Source: JBCCGG01 sp039029395 (GTDB taxonomy: Bacteria; Pseudomonadota; Alphaproteobacteria; Kiloniellales; JAKSDN01). Taken from it: 64,000 bases of DNA. Location: positions 122,033 through 186,032 of the forward strand of contig JBCCGG010000005.1 of NCBI GenBank assembly GCA_039029395.1, in the 5' to 3' direction. Positions 52,060 through 60,960 of the stretch are shown piece after piece; the first letter of the stretch is position 1, and the number at the start of each line of letters is the position of its first letter. Position numbers and translations under genes: made by a program. The notes under the pieces were generated by a model that worked only from the letters and a program-made list of their open reading frames with translations, was not told where the DNA came from and ran no database searches.

Positions 52060-53052
52060 TCAAGTTCGGCGACTTCTCCGTCCACGCCCGTCGAAAGAAA
52101 GACGCCACTCTTGAACAATTGGGTTGTCCCCATCGGTCTGATTCAGCTGGCGCAATGCAATGCGAAGACCCGTACGACCGATGCGAGAGGCGGGTGCATC
52201 GTACGAACTTGGGTCTCCAGATTCGAGTACCGCTTTGGTTACGCGAGCTTTCTCTGCACAAAACTCTGGCGCGCCCCAAAGGTCCAAGATGGACTGAAAA
52301 CTCAAGAGAGCTGATGAGTCAAATGGTGTCTCCCGGCCCAAGCCATCGACGAGGGGGTTCGGCGGATAGAGGCTTAGACAGGGCATATGGCCTCTCGGAA
52401 CCGGAATGTTGGCCGAATGCGTCCGTCCGCCCTTTAGAAACTGCGGCAATACATGCGTATGTGGGCCTTCCGGCGTCTTGACCTTGCCGATGGCTTGGTA
52501 GACTTCCAACCGGCCGAGTTTTGACACGGCGATCCGGTGCGGACTTGCGTTGATTATCGCTTTCATAGCAGCACTGTCCGGCGCAAAGATGGATTTGCCC
52601 TCGGAATCCCGTAACGCCGAAATCAGTGCCGGATCCTTGGTCCTGATGCAGAAGTCGATGTTCCGTGCACGCAGCCCCATATCGAAGAGAATCGATTTAC
52701 GATCTTTCGGACGAATGGCCTCGCTGTCGGGACCGAGTTCGGTCACGGATGTGTGCGCGCGCGAAGCGGCCACAGCCGTCGGAAGGCAAAACACGACACC
52801 GTGTTGCCATCGATCCCGCCGTCTGCTCAACATTTCATAAGCAAGGGGAACAACCTCATCGGACAAGCTAACCCTAAGCGCACCCCGAGATGTGGCAATC
52901 GCCAGCCGTTCGTCATCATCCAGAATCAGCGCTTCGTCAGGGTCTCGGTGGAACTCGGCTATGGCTCCGAACGAGCCAATACTAAAGCTACTTCTAGGGT
53001 CGTGAAGATGCTTGCAAATGACCTGTCGAACTTTCGCTACACCATTCATCAC
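52060..53052 (-). CDS. Uncharacterised protein at the end of the B12 uptake operon
   Basis: 330 residues, family not recognised. No signal peptide or membrane helix. It contains a conserved-looking His/Gly core (EGPHTHVLPQFLKGGRTHSA) followed by PRGHMPCLSLYPPNPL and a Cys-rich spot (CEAEKA-like FCAEKARV). It begins ten bases after tonB with a strong GAGGAAAC site, so it is translated with the uptake genes. A cytoplasmic role in handling the imported corrinoid is possible but unproven. Confidence 0.8.
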   Translation of the reverse strand: MMNGVAKVRQVICKHLHDPRSSFSIGSFGAIAEFHRDPDEALILDDDERLAIATSRGALRVSLSDEVVPLAYEMLSRRRDRWQHGVVFCLPTAVAASRAHTSVTELGPDSEAIRPKDRKSILFDMGLRARNIDFCIRTKDPALISALRDSEGKSIFAPDSAAMKAIINASPHRIAVSKLGRLEVYQAIGKVKTPEGPHTHVLPQFLKGGRTHSANIPVPRGHMPCLSLYPPNPLVDGLGRETPFDSSALLSFQSILDLWGAPEFCAEKARVTKAVLESGDPSSYDAPASRIGRTGLRIALRQLNQTDGDNPIVQEWRLSFDGRGRRSRRT

Positions 53053-53062
53053 TGTTTCCTCG

Positions 53063-54151
53063 TCATTCGGTCAGCCTGAATGCTACTGGTACGTCCACCG
53101 ACCCAGCCACAGGCGATCCTTGACGGTAAGCCGGCGTAAACTGCCATGACCCAACGGCCTTCATTGCTGCCTCGTCGAGAAGATGAAATCCACTCGATCT
53201 GTAAATCTTGATCGTGGCAGCAGCGCCAGCGGCGGTCACTTCGACGCGAAGCACAACCCGGCCTTCTTGACCAAGTCGTCTGGCGAGATAGGGATAGCGT
53301 GGAGGGGCATTCCCGCCTCCGGTGCTCGAATAGCTGGGCTGAACTTCAGGCCCAGTGTTGGAGCTATGGGGAGAACCATTCTCTCCTGCGGCCGTGGGAA
53401 AACTGCGCAGACCATGATGCTCAAAAGAATGTCTTGAGACCGTCTCGCCCATAGTTGATGACCGCTCAATGGTATCGGATGCGCCGGCCAGTGCCGTAGC
53501 CTGTTCTGCTAGGTGATGAGCCGACTCCGCTGTTCGCCCGACGTCGCCGACCGTGCTACTCTGCTGCACTTCCGCTTGCATGGTTGGTCTCTGGTCCGGA
53601 GGTTTCCGACTTGGTACGGGCGGAACTATCTCCAATCCCTCTCTCGAAGGCCTTGGCGCAGCGGCATGCTCGAGTTTAGCCTGCGGTTGTTGCAGTGCGG
53701 ACGATACCAAGCTCTTCCTATTCTCTACAATATCCCGTGCAGCCTGAGATGAGGCCTTGCGCGCTGGTTGGGTCTCTTCCTCTGCAGTCGACCTTTCTTG
53801 CTCAATCTTTGGCTCAGGTGCTCTTAGCACCTCTATAAACATTTCGCGGTTCTCGGATCTGATCGGATCTGGTTCTCTTTCCATGATGTCATTGGATACA
53901 GATTTGGACCCGCCATCCGGAATCGACTCCTCCTCAAAGTCTTTTTTTTCCGCCCCAACTGGTTCCACTCGATGAACCAGATCTACGGCGAAGACGGCAT
54001 ATGGCTTGGGCGCGTCGACTTCACCGAACTGCGCGAAGCTGGCCATCGCGGCAAAATGGAGCCCCATAGACAGCCCTACGGCAGCGATTCGAGGCCCCAA
54101 GCCCGCCGCTAGACCGCGCGTGGACAGGTGCTGTTTGTCAACCGACACCAT
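53063..54151 (-). CDS. tonB: TonB energy transducer
   Basis: About 362 residues. One N-terminal membrane helix (IAAVGLSMGLHFAAMASF), a long Pro/Glu/Ser-rich periplasmic spacer, and a TonB C-terminal domain (PPRYPYLARRLGQEGRVVLRVEVTAAGA, SSGFHLLDEAAMKAVGSWQFTPA). It couples the inner-membrane proton force to the B12 receptor. exbBD are not in this operon. The ATG at 54151 overlaps the ATPase gene by 14 bases. Confidence 0.9.
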   Translation of the reverse strand: MVSVDKQHLSTRGLAAGLGPRIAAVGLSMGLHFAAMASFAQFGEVDAPKPYAVFAVDLVHRVEPVGAEKKDFEEESIPDGGSKSVSNDIMEREPDPIRSENREMFIEVLRAPEPKIEQERSTAEEETQPARKASSQAARDIVENRKSLVSSALQQPQAKLEHAAAPRPSREGLEIVPPVPSRKPPDQRPTMQAEVQQSSTVGDVGRTAESAHHLAEQATALAGASDTIERSSTMGETVSRHSFEHHGLRSFPTAAGENGSPHSSNTGPEVQPSYSSTGGGNAPPRYPYLARRLGQEGRVVLRVEVTAAGAAATIKIYRSSGFHLLDEAAMKAVGSWQFTPAYRQGSPVAGSVDVPVAFRLTE

Positions 54152-54938
54152 GTCCAGGTTCCCGAAGCGTCCGTTCAAGCGGAACTACGATTGTGTTTCC
54201 ACCCGCCGAACTATGGAACGCCCGAATGCCATAGCACTGGTCTAGAACTGTAGGAGACAATACGTCTTCAGGGTTTCCTTCAGCGGCCATCCTCCGGTTA
54301 TGGAGAACCACTATGCGATCACAGAACCGAGCCGCGAGCGTTAGGTCATGCATGACAACCACGATACCGGCGCCAGACCTTGCTAGACCTCTCAGCTTGG
54401 TCATGACATCCAGCTGATGCCCTGGATCGAGCCCGGACACCGGCTCGTCAGCCAACAATACGCGTGGCTCGCTCGCCAAGGCTCGCGCTAAGAAGACCCG
54501 GGCTCGTTCTCCCCCGGAGAGTTGAGACACCGGTCGCTCTTTGAACTGCAATGCATCGCAGGCTACCAGGGCCTGGTCGACCGCCTTCCAATCGGTGTCG
54601 GATGGGGAGCGCCAGGGATCACGATGAGGCAAGCGACCTAACATCACGAGCGTGCTTGCCGTCACCGCCCAATGGCTTTCGCCGCCCTGCGGCAGATAGG
54701 CTAGTGACTTGGCAATCTGCCTTCTGCCCAGATGCTGCAAGGGGCGCCCGACAATACGTACATCCCCTCTGTCTGGTCTGAGCAAACCGGCCATAACTCT
54801 GAGCAAGGTCGTCTTACCGGCCCCATTTGGACCTATTAGCCCAACCAATTCGCCGCTCGAAAGCGAAAAATCTAGGTCCGAAATCACCTCCACTTTGCCG
54901 AAGGAAATGCCGATGGAACTGGCATGCAGCAGAGTCAT
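54138..54938 (-). CDS. btuD: Cobalamin-type ABC transporter ATPase
   Basis: 266 residues: Walker A GPNGAGKTTLLR, signature LSGGERARVFLARAL, Walker B VLLADEPVSGLDP, H-loop VVMHDLTLA. It is of the FecE/BtuD type that pairs with FecCD-like permeases. Its start overlaps the permease gene by four bases, and the operon is under a cobalamin riboswitch. Confidence 0.92.
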   Translation of the reverse strand: MTLLHASSIGISFGKVEVISDLDFSLSSGELVGLIGPNGAGKTTLLRVMAGLLRPDRGDVRIVGRPLQHLGRRQIAKSLAYLPQGGESHWAVTASTLVMLGRLPHRDPWRSPSDTDWKAVDQALVACDALQFKERPVSQLSGGERARVFLARALASEPRVLLADEPVSGLDPGHQLDVMTKLRGLARSGAGIVVVMHDLTLAARFCDRIVVLHNRRMAAEGNPEDVLSPTVLDQCYGIRAFHSSAGGNTIVVPLERTLREPGHGVG

Positions 54939-55960
54939 AGCATCCGCTTTCGGTAGCGAAGCAACAAGACCAGAAAGAAGGGTGCTCCTACCAACGCCGT
55001 CAGCACGCCAAGTTTTATCTCCCGACCTGGCGATAGAAGCCGAACGATCACATCAGCAGCAAGAGTTAATGCGGCACCACCTAGCGCGCTTGCAGGAAGC
55101 AAAGCGCTCGGCCGGTTGCCAACCAATGGCCGCAAGAGATGTGGCACGACCAGTCCAACAAAGCCAATCGCGCCGGCGACCGATGTCGCGGCACCGACAG
55201 AGAGCGCGGTCCCGATGACCAAGCGGTATCGAACTGAACGCAGATCGAATCCCAGTGTCTGAGCTGCGTCTTCCCCCAACGTCAGCGCGTCTAGTGGTCG
55301 GCTCAGAGTTGCCAGCATCAGGCACCCAAGAATCATGAAGGGAGCCGACAGCCAAACGTGTTGAAAGCTTCTATCCGCCAAGGAGCCCATCAACCAAAAC
55401 ATGATCTCAAGAGCGGCGAAGGGGTTTGGTGCCAAATTCAGGGCGAGAGAGGTAAGGGCAGCGGCAAAGCTTGTCACCGCGATGCCAGCCAAAATCAAAG
55501 TCATTTGACTTTGACCTTGACCAGCAAGAGCTTGCACCAGAAGCACACCGATACAGGCGCCGGTCATACCTCCTATTGGTAGGGCCAAGGCGAAAAGTCC
55601 GGCGATACCGGTATAGAAAGTCAACACGGCTCCGAGTGAGGCACAGGCGGACACGCCGATCAGTCCCGGTTCCGCCAAGGGGTTGCGCAGGAAACCCTGA
55701 AGCGCAGCACCGGCCAACCCAAGTGTTGCGCCGATCATGAGCCCCAGCAGCGCTCGGGGTAGTCTAACTTCCCGAACGATAAGGACCGTGGTTTCCAGAT
55801 TGCCAGAGAAGAGTGCTTTGAATACCTCCGACAAGCCAATCGCCGCAGGGCCCACGAGGAGCGATGCAGAGAAAGCCGCGATGACGGCAAGAATCAACAG
55901 GGGATAGAGGAGCGGCCAACCCTCCTGGATGCGCTCTCCTGGAACTGAAACCGCGGTCAT
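54935..55960 (-). CDS. btuC: FecCD-family ABC permease for cobalamin
   Basis: 341 residues with about ten membrane helices. Family hallmarks: RLPRALLGLMIGATLGLAGAALQGFLRNPLAEPGLIGVS and, near the end, GAIGFVGLVVPHLLRPLVG, the coupling region. Probably a homodimer with BtuD and BtuF. Four-base overlaps on both sides. Confidence 0.94.
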   Translation of the reverse strand: MTAVSVPGERIQEGWPLLYPLLILAVIAAFSASLLVGPAAIGLSEVFKALFSGNLETTVLIVREVRLPRALLGLMIGATLGLAGAALQGFLRNPLAEPGLIGVSACASLGAVLTFYTGIAGLFALALPIGGMTGACIGVLLVQALAGQGQSQMTLILAGIAVTSFAAALTSLALNLAPNPFAALEIMFWLMGSLADRSFQHVWLSAPFMILGCLMLATLSRPLDALTLGEDAAQTLGFDLRSVRYRLVIGTALSVGAATSVAGAIGFVGLVVPHLLRPLVGNRPSALLPASALGGAALTLAADVIVRLLSPGREIKLGVLTALVGAPFFLVLLLRYRKRML

Positions 55961-56835
55961 CGGCTCTCGGCCCTGTGATGAGGGAGAGAGGCTTTGCCTA
56001 AACGTAGGGCCGCGAGTTGTTCAATCGCATCGGCCACGAAGGGTGTACCGCAGACCCAAAGATGGTCTGGCACGTGAAACTTCGGTCGGTCGGAAAAGGC
56101 CTCTTTGAGCGCTGGATGGCGGAACACCTCATTTGCCAAGGCTGGAGACTCTCTCTGCCTGCCCATAACGAGAAAGTCGGGCTCAGCGGACAGGAGGGTT
56201 TCCAAGGGAAGCTGGCTCGTGCCTCTTAGCCCCAGTTCACGGCCAAGTGTGCGAAATCCAGCAGCTTCCACGGCCGCATTCGCCAGGGTGCCTTGACCTG
56301 AGGTATAGCCATTGGCCCAGTATAGGACAGCCAAAGGACGCGGCGTATCCAGCCGCTCCAAATCCTCCGGCAACTTGCTGTCGAAAGCCGCGATCAATGC
56401 CTCGCCACGTCCCGTCTCTTCGATGGCTGCGGCAACCATGCGAATGTTGGCCCGTATGTCATCTAAACTTGATGCAACCGGGATCTCGACAACCTGGTAG
56501 CCCAACTGACGCAAAAGAAACACGGTTGGCCGGGTCGTGAATGTGCCGGCTAGCACGAGATCCGGGTTCATTGGCAGGATCTCCTCGGCCAAACCGTGAT
56601 TCAGTCTCAATCTTGAGGCCTGTTCCGAAAGGCCTGATGCGGTTGGATCTGCTGCTAGGTAGCTTACGGATGCAATCCGCTCGTGATCTACCAAGAGCAT
56701 CAAGAGTTGATCTGTGCAGAGATTCATGGAGACGATTCGCGTCGGTTTGGCGAAGGCCGGGGCAATAGTGCTCCCAGCCATCACCAAGATCCAAGCGGCC
56801 GCACAGAAGCCAACTAGAGTGCTCGTCCTAGTCAC
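55957..56835 (-). CDS. btuF: Periplasmic cobalamin-binding protein
   Basis: About 292 residues of the helical-backbone binding-protein class: TRIVSMNLCTDQLLMLL, PDLVLAGTFTTRPTVFLLRQLGYQVVEIP, and the metal/corrinoid-binding C-lobe ending. The GTG at 56835 (V-T-R-T-S-T) gives a clean signal peptide (LVGFCAAAWILVMAGSTIAPAFA) and overlaps the btuB stop by eight bases. Longer starts inside btuB would place polar residues before it. Confidence 0.87.
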   Translation of the reverse strand: MTRTSTLVGFCAAAWILVMAGSTIAPAFAKPTRIVSMNLCTDQLLMLLVDHERIASVSYLAADPTASGLSEQASRLRLNHGLAEEILPMNPDLVLAGTFTTRPTVFLLRQLGYQVVEIPVASSLDDIRANIRMVAAAIEETGRGEALIAAFDSKLPEDLERLDTPRPLAVLYWANGYTSGQGTLANAAVEAAGFRTLGRELGLRGTSQLPLETLLSAEPDFLVMGRQRESPALANEVFRHPALKEAFSDRPKFHVPDHLWVCGTPFVADAIEQLAALRLGKASLPHHRAESR

Positions 56836-58810
56836 TGGCGAAGGGTCCCAGATTGATGCGCACCCCGGCGAAGCCCGAGATGCCCGCTGTCCCGAAGCCA
56901 AAAACATCCTGGTAATCTTCATCCAGCAAGTTCTCGCCTCGTGCGAAGAGTGAGACGCCGTCAATCACCTCGTACGACGCTGCAATGCCGACGAGCGTGT
57001 AGCTGTCGAGCGTTACTTTTCTTGTTTCGACCGGAAAAAAGCTGTCGAACACGATATCGTCCTGCTCGCCATTGTACTGGATACTAAGGTTGAGGTTTGC
57101 TGGGCGGTCCATGACGTCGAAGCCATAGTTGGCAACGAAGCTGGCAATGTGCATGGGCCGGCGAAGGAGTCGGACGCCTTCAGCGTCTTCGCCATCGGTG
57201 TATGTGTAGGCCGCGTCCAAGATTAGATTGGGCAGTGGCTCGGCCGAAGCCGAAACCTCGACCCCTTGGATCTTGCTTGTGCCCGACAGATTGACAGCCG
57301 TGTTCCCGGCACCCTGAATCAGATCTTTGATTCGATTGTTGTAGTAGGTCACATCGACGATCAAACGGTCGTCGAAGAAGGCCTGTTCGACGCCGGCGTC
57401 CCAGCCAAAACCTTGCTCAGGCTTTAGGTTTGGATTGCCCATGAAGTTCGGTGTAAAGCCAAACAACTGAAACAGGGTCGGATTCTTGACCGCGCGCCCC
57501 ACGCTGCCATGCAATCGCGTGCCGGTATCCGTGTGAAGATAGGCCGCGGTCGCGCGGTAGGTGGTTTCGTTTTCGAAGAGATCGTCGTTGTCGTCATAAC
57601 GAACGGCCCCGGACAGGAATAGCTGATCCCATAGCCCAACCCGATACTCCCCCATGTAGCCATAGTTCACGACGCTAACGGTGTCAGGCCCGGAAAAAGG
57701 GCTGTCGGTGAACTGTTCTTCTTCATCGCGCTCGGCAGCGAAGGTTAGGGTATGTGAAGCATTGGCCACATCGGGCGTCAAAAAGAACACATTGGATTGA
57801 TAATCGAATGTGGTTCTTGTTCCCTCAGAGGTGAACGTCTTCGTGCCCATTTCATCGAAGAAGTCAGTGTCGTCATTGATGTAGGAGGCCCGTGCAATCT
57901 GCTCCCACGTGCCTTCGAACAAGGTCAACTTGGCACTTGCCAGACCATACTTCTGCAGTGACTCGGATGTATCCCCACTGTCGATCACGTTCACAATCGG
58001 AGCCGATGCGTCATTGTCGAGGTCGCTGTCCACGAGGATTCCGACCGCATCAAACTCGAGAATCTCAAACGGCTTGAATCCGGCCTTGATGCGCGCTGTC
58101 GTGTTCTTGTAGCCATCCGACTCCGTGTTCCCGTCCCTCTCATCAGCCACGGACACGCCGTCGGTCACAAAACGCTGAACTGAGCCTGACAGATTGACCT
58201 GCTCACTGCCGTAGCCAAAGTTGGCAAGACCGTCCCATGTGGAGAAGGATCCTCCCTCGCCGCGGCCACTGACCGTGAAACCGGGCTCTGGATCCTTGGT
58301 CTTGATGTCGATCACTCCCCCAATGGCGTCGCTTCCGTAAAGCGCGCTTTGCGGGCCACGCAGGACCTCAATTCGCTCGATATCGGTGTTCAAGAGATTG
58401 GCAAAGTTGAACTCTGACCCGGCCGCCGGGTTGTTGACCTCAATCCCGTCAATTCGGACAAGGGTTTGGTTTCCCTCTGCACCACGAATTCGAACCTGTG
58501 TCAGAGTACCCACCGGTCCAGAACGGTTTACGGCAACACCAGGTACGTCCCGCAACACGTCGGATACGATTCGAACCTGCCGCTCTTCCAACTCCTTGTC
58601 CGTGATCACAGTTACGGCACTGCCGATTTCCTTGGCAGGCAAAGGCACTCGACTGGCAGAAACAACGACATCCGGATGTTGTTCTACGTCATCAGCCAGC
58701 GCCGGAACGGCTAAATGGCAACCGATCATGAGGCTCACCAAAACCACGCAAAGACTGTCCAATAGGCGGGCCCACCTTGGGCCGCCCCACCATGCTCTGT
58801 TCTCGAACAT
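56828..58810 (-). CDS. btuB: TonB-dependent vitamin B12 receptor
   Basis: About 660 residues. A signal peptide (VLVSLMIGCHLAVPALA) is followed by a TonB-box-like DVVVSASRV, a plug domain (SDVLRDVPGVAVNRSG, VRIRGAEGNQTLVRIDGIEVN, ALYGSDAIGGVIDIKT) and a beta barrel ending with the aromatic strand GFAGVRINLGPF. The cobalamin riboswitch just upstream fixes the ligand class. The ATG at 58810 follows GAAGGGGGC; an open frame ten codons upstream is less likely. Confidence 0.93.
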   Translation of the reverse strand: MFENRAWWGGPRWARLLDSLCVVLVSLMIGCHLAVPALADDVEQHPDVVVSASRVPLPAKEIGSAVTVITDKELEERQVRIVSDVLRDVPGVAVNRSGPVGTLTQVRIRGAEGNQTLVRIDGIEVNNPAAGSEFNFANLLNTDIERIEVLRGPQSALYGSDAIGGVIDIKTKDPEPGFTVSGRGEGGSFSTWDGLANFGYGSEQVNLSGSVQRFVTDGVSVADERDGNTESDGYKNTTARIKAGFKPFEILEFDAVGILVDSDLDNDASAPIVNVIDSGDTSESLQKYGLASAKLTLFEGTWEQIARASYINDDTDFFDEMGTKTFTSEGTRTTFDYQSNVFFLTPDVANASHTLTFAAERDEEEQFTDSPFSGPDTVSVVNYGYMGEYRVGLWDQLFLSGAVRYDDNDDLFENETTYRATAAYLHTDTGTRLHGSVGRAVKNPTLFQLFGFTPNFMGNPNLKPEQGFGWDAGVEQAFFDDRLIVDVTYYNNRIKDLIQGAGNTAVNLSGTSKIQGVEVSASAEPLPNLILDAAYTYTDGEDAEGVRLLRRPMHIASFVANYGFDVMDRPANLNLSIQYNGEQDDIVFDSFFPVETRKVTLDSYTLVGIAASYEVIDGVSLFARGENLLDEDYQDVFGFGTAGISGFAGVRINLGPFASD

Positions 58811-59069
58811 CACTTGCCCCCTTCGTTCCTGAGAATTCAAGATTCGAGTGGGGGCGCACAGCAGACCATGCCGCCTGCGCCCGACGACGGAGGTTCGCGA
58901 TGCGGCCAGCAGCCAGACTATGCCCTAGCCGGAAAGGCCATTTAGATTTAGTTGGTCCCGGAAAAGGTATACCCATGACCAAAACCCCAGCAGCAACGCG
59001 TCTCCGCGCGCCACCACAAACGGGTTTCCGTCCCGCTGACACACCCCGAACAGCGGTTGGGTGACGCTG

Positions 59070-59255
59070 GCGACGGTAGGTCTCCTGGCTCGCGGGTCTT
59101 TGTGCTCACCCGGCCTTCCCGGTTTCCCAGTGGCCAATCATTGGGCGCGCACTCGCCGCTCACAGTTGCGGGGGCAGCCAGGGCTTCGATCAACCGAACG
59201 GACTGTCGATCAACCGTTCCCTGTTCCCTTTTACTTCCCCGAAGGGAACCATCGC
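59070..59255 (-). ncRNA. Cobalamin riboswitch
   Basis: On the minus strand the leader has the B12-box order: GGGAAGTAAAAGGGAAC, then GGCTGCCCCCGCAACTGTGA, then GGCCACTGGGAAACC, GGGAAGGC, and the closing GACCCGCGAGCCAGGAGACC. The outer helix pairs GCGATGGT (59255-59248) with ACCGTCGC (59077-59070). The aptamer is 186 nt. The 259 nt down to btuB would hold the expression platform; it probably hides the btuB ribosome-binding site or terminates transcription when cobalamin is bound. Confidence 0.95.
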
Positions 59256-59262
59256 TGTTCTC

Positions 59263-59704
59263 AGCCTAGCGCGACTTTCGTCCAAATAGCAATCGCCATC
59301 GTGTCGGCAATAGAATCAATCTGCCCATGCAGCAGGTGCATGGAGGGAGGTTCGCATCAGAGCATGTGCCAATGATACCACTCTGTTCATTTATACAATC
59401 TATAGTGGAAGATATTAGCTGCCGTAAGTTATGTACGTAGCTTCGACCCAGACCCAAGGCAATGAACGCTAATCCTCGAAGGCGTGGGCAGCGTCCATTT
59501 GATTGTTGCAGCCAGTTGCTACGCTGCAACATAGCATCCCGCAAATCGAATACCGACCCGCCACTGATCTTGATGTCCCCGGAAATCTTCGCTTTTCGGA
59601 CATTCGCGAATTACACCAAATCGGGAGGTCAATTGGGATAAGAAGTTTTCCAATCCGATGAGTCAAGGTCGCCTCCTGCTGGTCTATTCTACACTGCAGA
59701 TTGC
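59263..59704. other. Gap upstream of the riboswitch; btuB promoter region
   Basis: No convincing gene. A weak promoter pair (TTGCCG, then TATTTG 16 bases on, minus strand) near 59275-59320 could start the btuB transcript. The stretch around 59380-59430 is AT-rich. Confidence 0.35.
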
Positions 59705-59728
59705 AAAAAAGCGGGATTCATACCCGCT
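59705..59728 (-). terminator. Intrinsic terminator after the phosphatase gene
   Basis: On the minus strand AGCGGG-TATGAAT-CCCGCT is followed directly by TTTTTT. It lies 39 bases after the stop of the phosphatase gene and is the only textbook intrinsic terminator I see in the window. Confidence 0.85.
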
Positions 59729-59767
59729 AAACCAGCAAATCTATTCTTGATTCGAGGCAGAGCGGAC

Positions 59768-60631
59768 CTACTCCAGGTACTTATCTTTTAGTGCGGCGAT
59801 GTCTTCGTCGGAGAGCTGCAACGCTTCGGCCAAATAGGCTTCGACGGAGCCGTACTCTCCTTCCACCGTGGCATAGAAGTGGTCGAGATAAGCCCGACGA
59901 ACGCCAAGCGATGGCCAGACGTCTTCGGCAGTCATCGACGTGCCTTTTTCAGCGTTGACCTTCTCGGCGAAGGCGAGCGAAGCCGCATCGGCATCGACAG
60001 CGCGGTTGCTCATGAGGAAATCCTGCTCAATTTGCGCCCGCGGTACGCCCAGGGTAGCTAAAAGCAGTGCCGTAACGACACCCGTCCGATCCTTGCCGCC
60101 GGAGCAGTGGAACAACACCGGCGCCGACTCCGATTGATCCAGGAGGATCTCGAAGACCTGCCGCAGGCTCTCGCTGTTTTCCAATGGAATCGAGCCGAAG
60201 GCGTCGTGAAAGCTCTTGTCTATCCAATCAGCCTTCGCCGTGCCGGACGCGATCCGGTTTCGCATGTCGTCGATCATTGCGCTCTTCTCCTCCATGAGCG
60301 GCGCATGGTAACGTGCCGGCCCGGTTCCTTCCGGCCAGGAGGCGGGCGCCTTGGTGGCCTCTTTGGTCGTCCGCAGATCGATAACGGTCGCCACTCCCAT
60401 CTCGCCTAGGGTGGCTTTTCCACCATCGGTGATGTGATCGATCTCACCCGACCGGATCAGCAGGCCGGTGCGGATCGTTCGTCCGTCGGCTGCTGTCAGG
60501 CCACCGAGGTCGCGCGTGTTTTTGACGCCGTCCAAATAGACCGTCCGATCATTGGCAAGCGTCGCTGTAGCGCTCAACATCAAAGCTGTAGCCAGCGTCC
60601 CTAGGGCAAGGAAGCGACTTACTCCGACCAT
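59768..60631 (-). CDS. Exported tyrosine-protein-phosphatase-family protein
   Basis: About 287 residues. A signal peptide (LALGTLATALMLSATATLA) precedes an LDGVKNTRDLGGLTAADGRTIRTGLLIRSG start typical of Y_phosphatase3 (SapM/LipA-like) proteins. The catalytic loop C-x5-R is HCSGGKDRTG with the acid D in the expected region. It would act in the periplasm or outside on phosphotyrosine or phosphoinositide-type substrates. The ATG at 60631 follows AGGAG; further in-frame ATGs upstream are not preceded by a signal. Confidence 0.88.
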   Translation of the reverse strand: MVGVSRFLALGTLATALMLSATATLANDRTVYLDGVKNTRDLGGLTAADGRTIRTGLLIRSGEIDHITDGGKATLGEMGVATVIDLRTTKEATKAPASWPEGTGPARYHAPLMEEKSAMIDDMRNRIASGTAKADWIDKSFHDAFGSIPLENSESLRQVFEILLDQSESAPVLFHCSGGKDRTGVVTALLLATLGVPRAQIEQDFLMSNRAVDADAASLAFAEKVNAEKGTSMTAEDVWPSLGVRRAYLDHFYATVEGEYGSVEAYLAEALQLSDEDIAALKDKYLE

Positions 60632-60883
60632 GACGTTTCTGATCTCCTGGTACTTTTGAGTGGACATGATTCGAGCTGTTCTACGACGACCCTCGACGTC
60701 CGAGAGCAGCACCCTATCTCTACCCTTCTGCGAGACACATCAAAAATTCGCCACGGCGGGCGGGATTCACCGTCCTCTCAGCCGGATCTCCGCAGGTGTA
60801 CCTGTCGATCCCATAAACCGGCTTTCAGGAACCACAGTCGATGACGGGTTGACCCATTCAGCAGAATCTACTGTTGACGGTAT

Positions 60884-60933
60884 ATTATGTTATGACATAA
60901 CGTAATTGATTGGAATGTTATGTCATAACATTC
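60884..60933. promoter_or_regulatory. Two tandem Zur-like palindromes
   Basis: Box 1 (60884-60906): ATTATGTTATG-A-CATAACGTAAT, one mismatch in 11-base arms. Box 2 (60913-60933): GAATGTTATG-T-CATAACATTC, perfect. Centres are 28 bp apart. Both fit the Zur consensus core GTTATaNTATAAC (recalled). A TTGACG at 60874 makes a -35 so that a bound repressor would cover the promoter of the downstream gene. Confidence 0.8.
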
Positions 60934-60960
60934 AAAATCCAGTTGTTCTTTGGGGGAACG

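Noticed and set aside
58925..59193. Small leftward frames within the cobalamin riboswitch and its leader
   Set aside because: They overlap the conserved riboswitch core; codon content reflects RNA structure, not protein.
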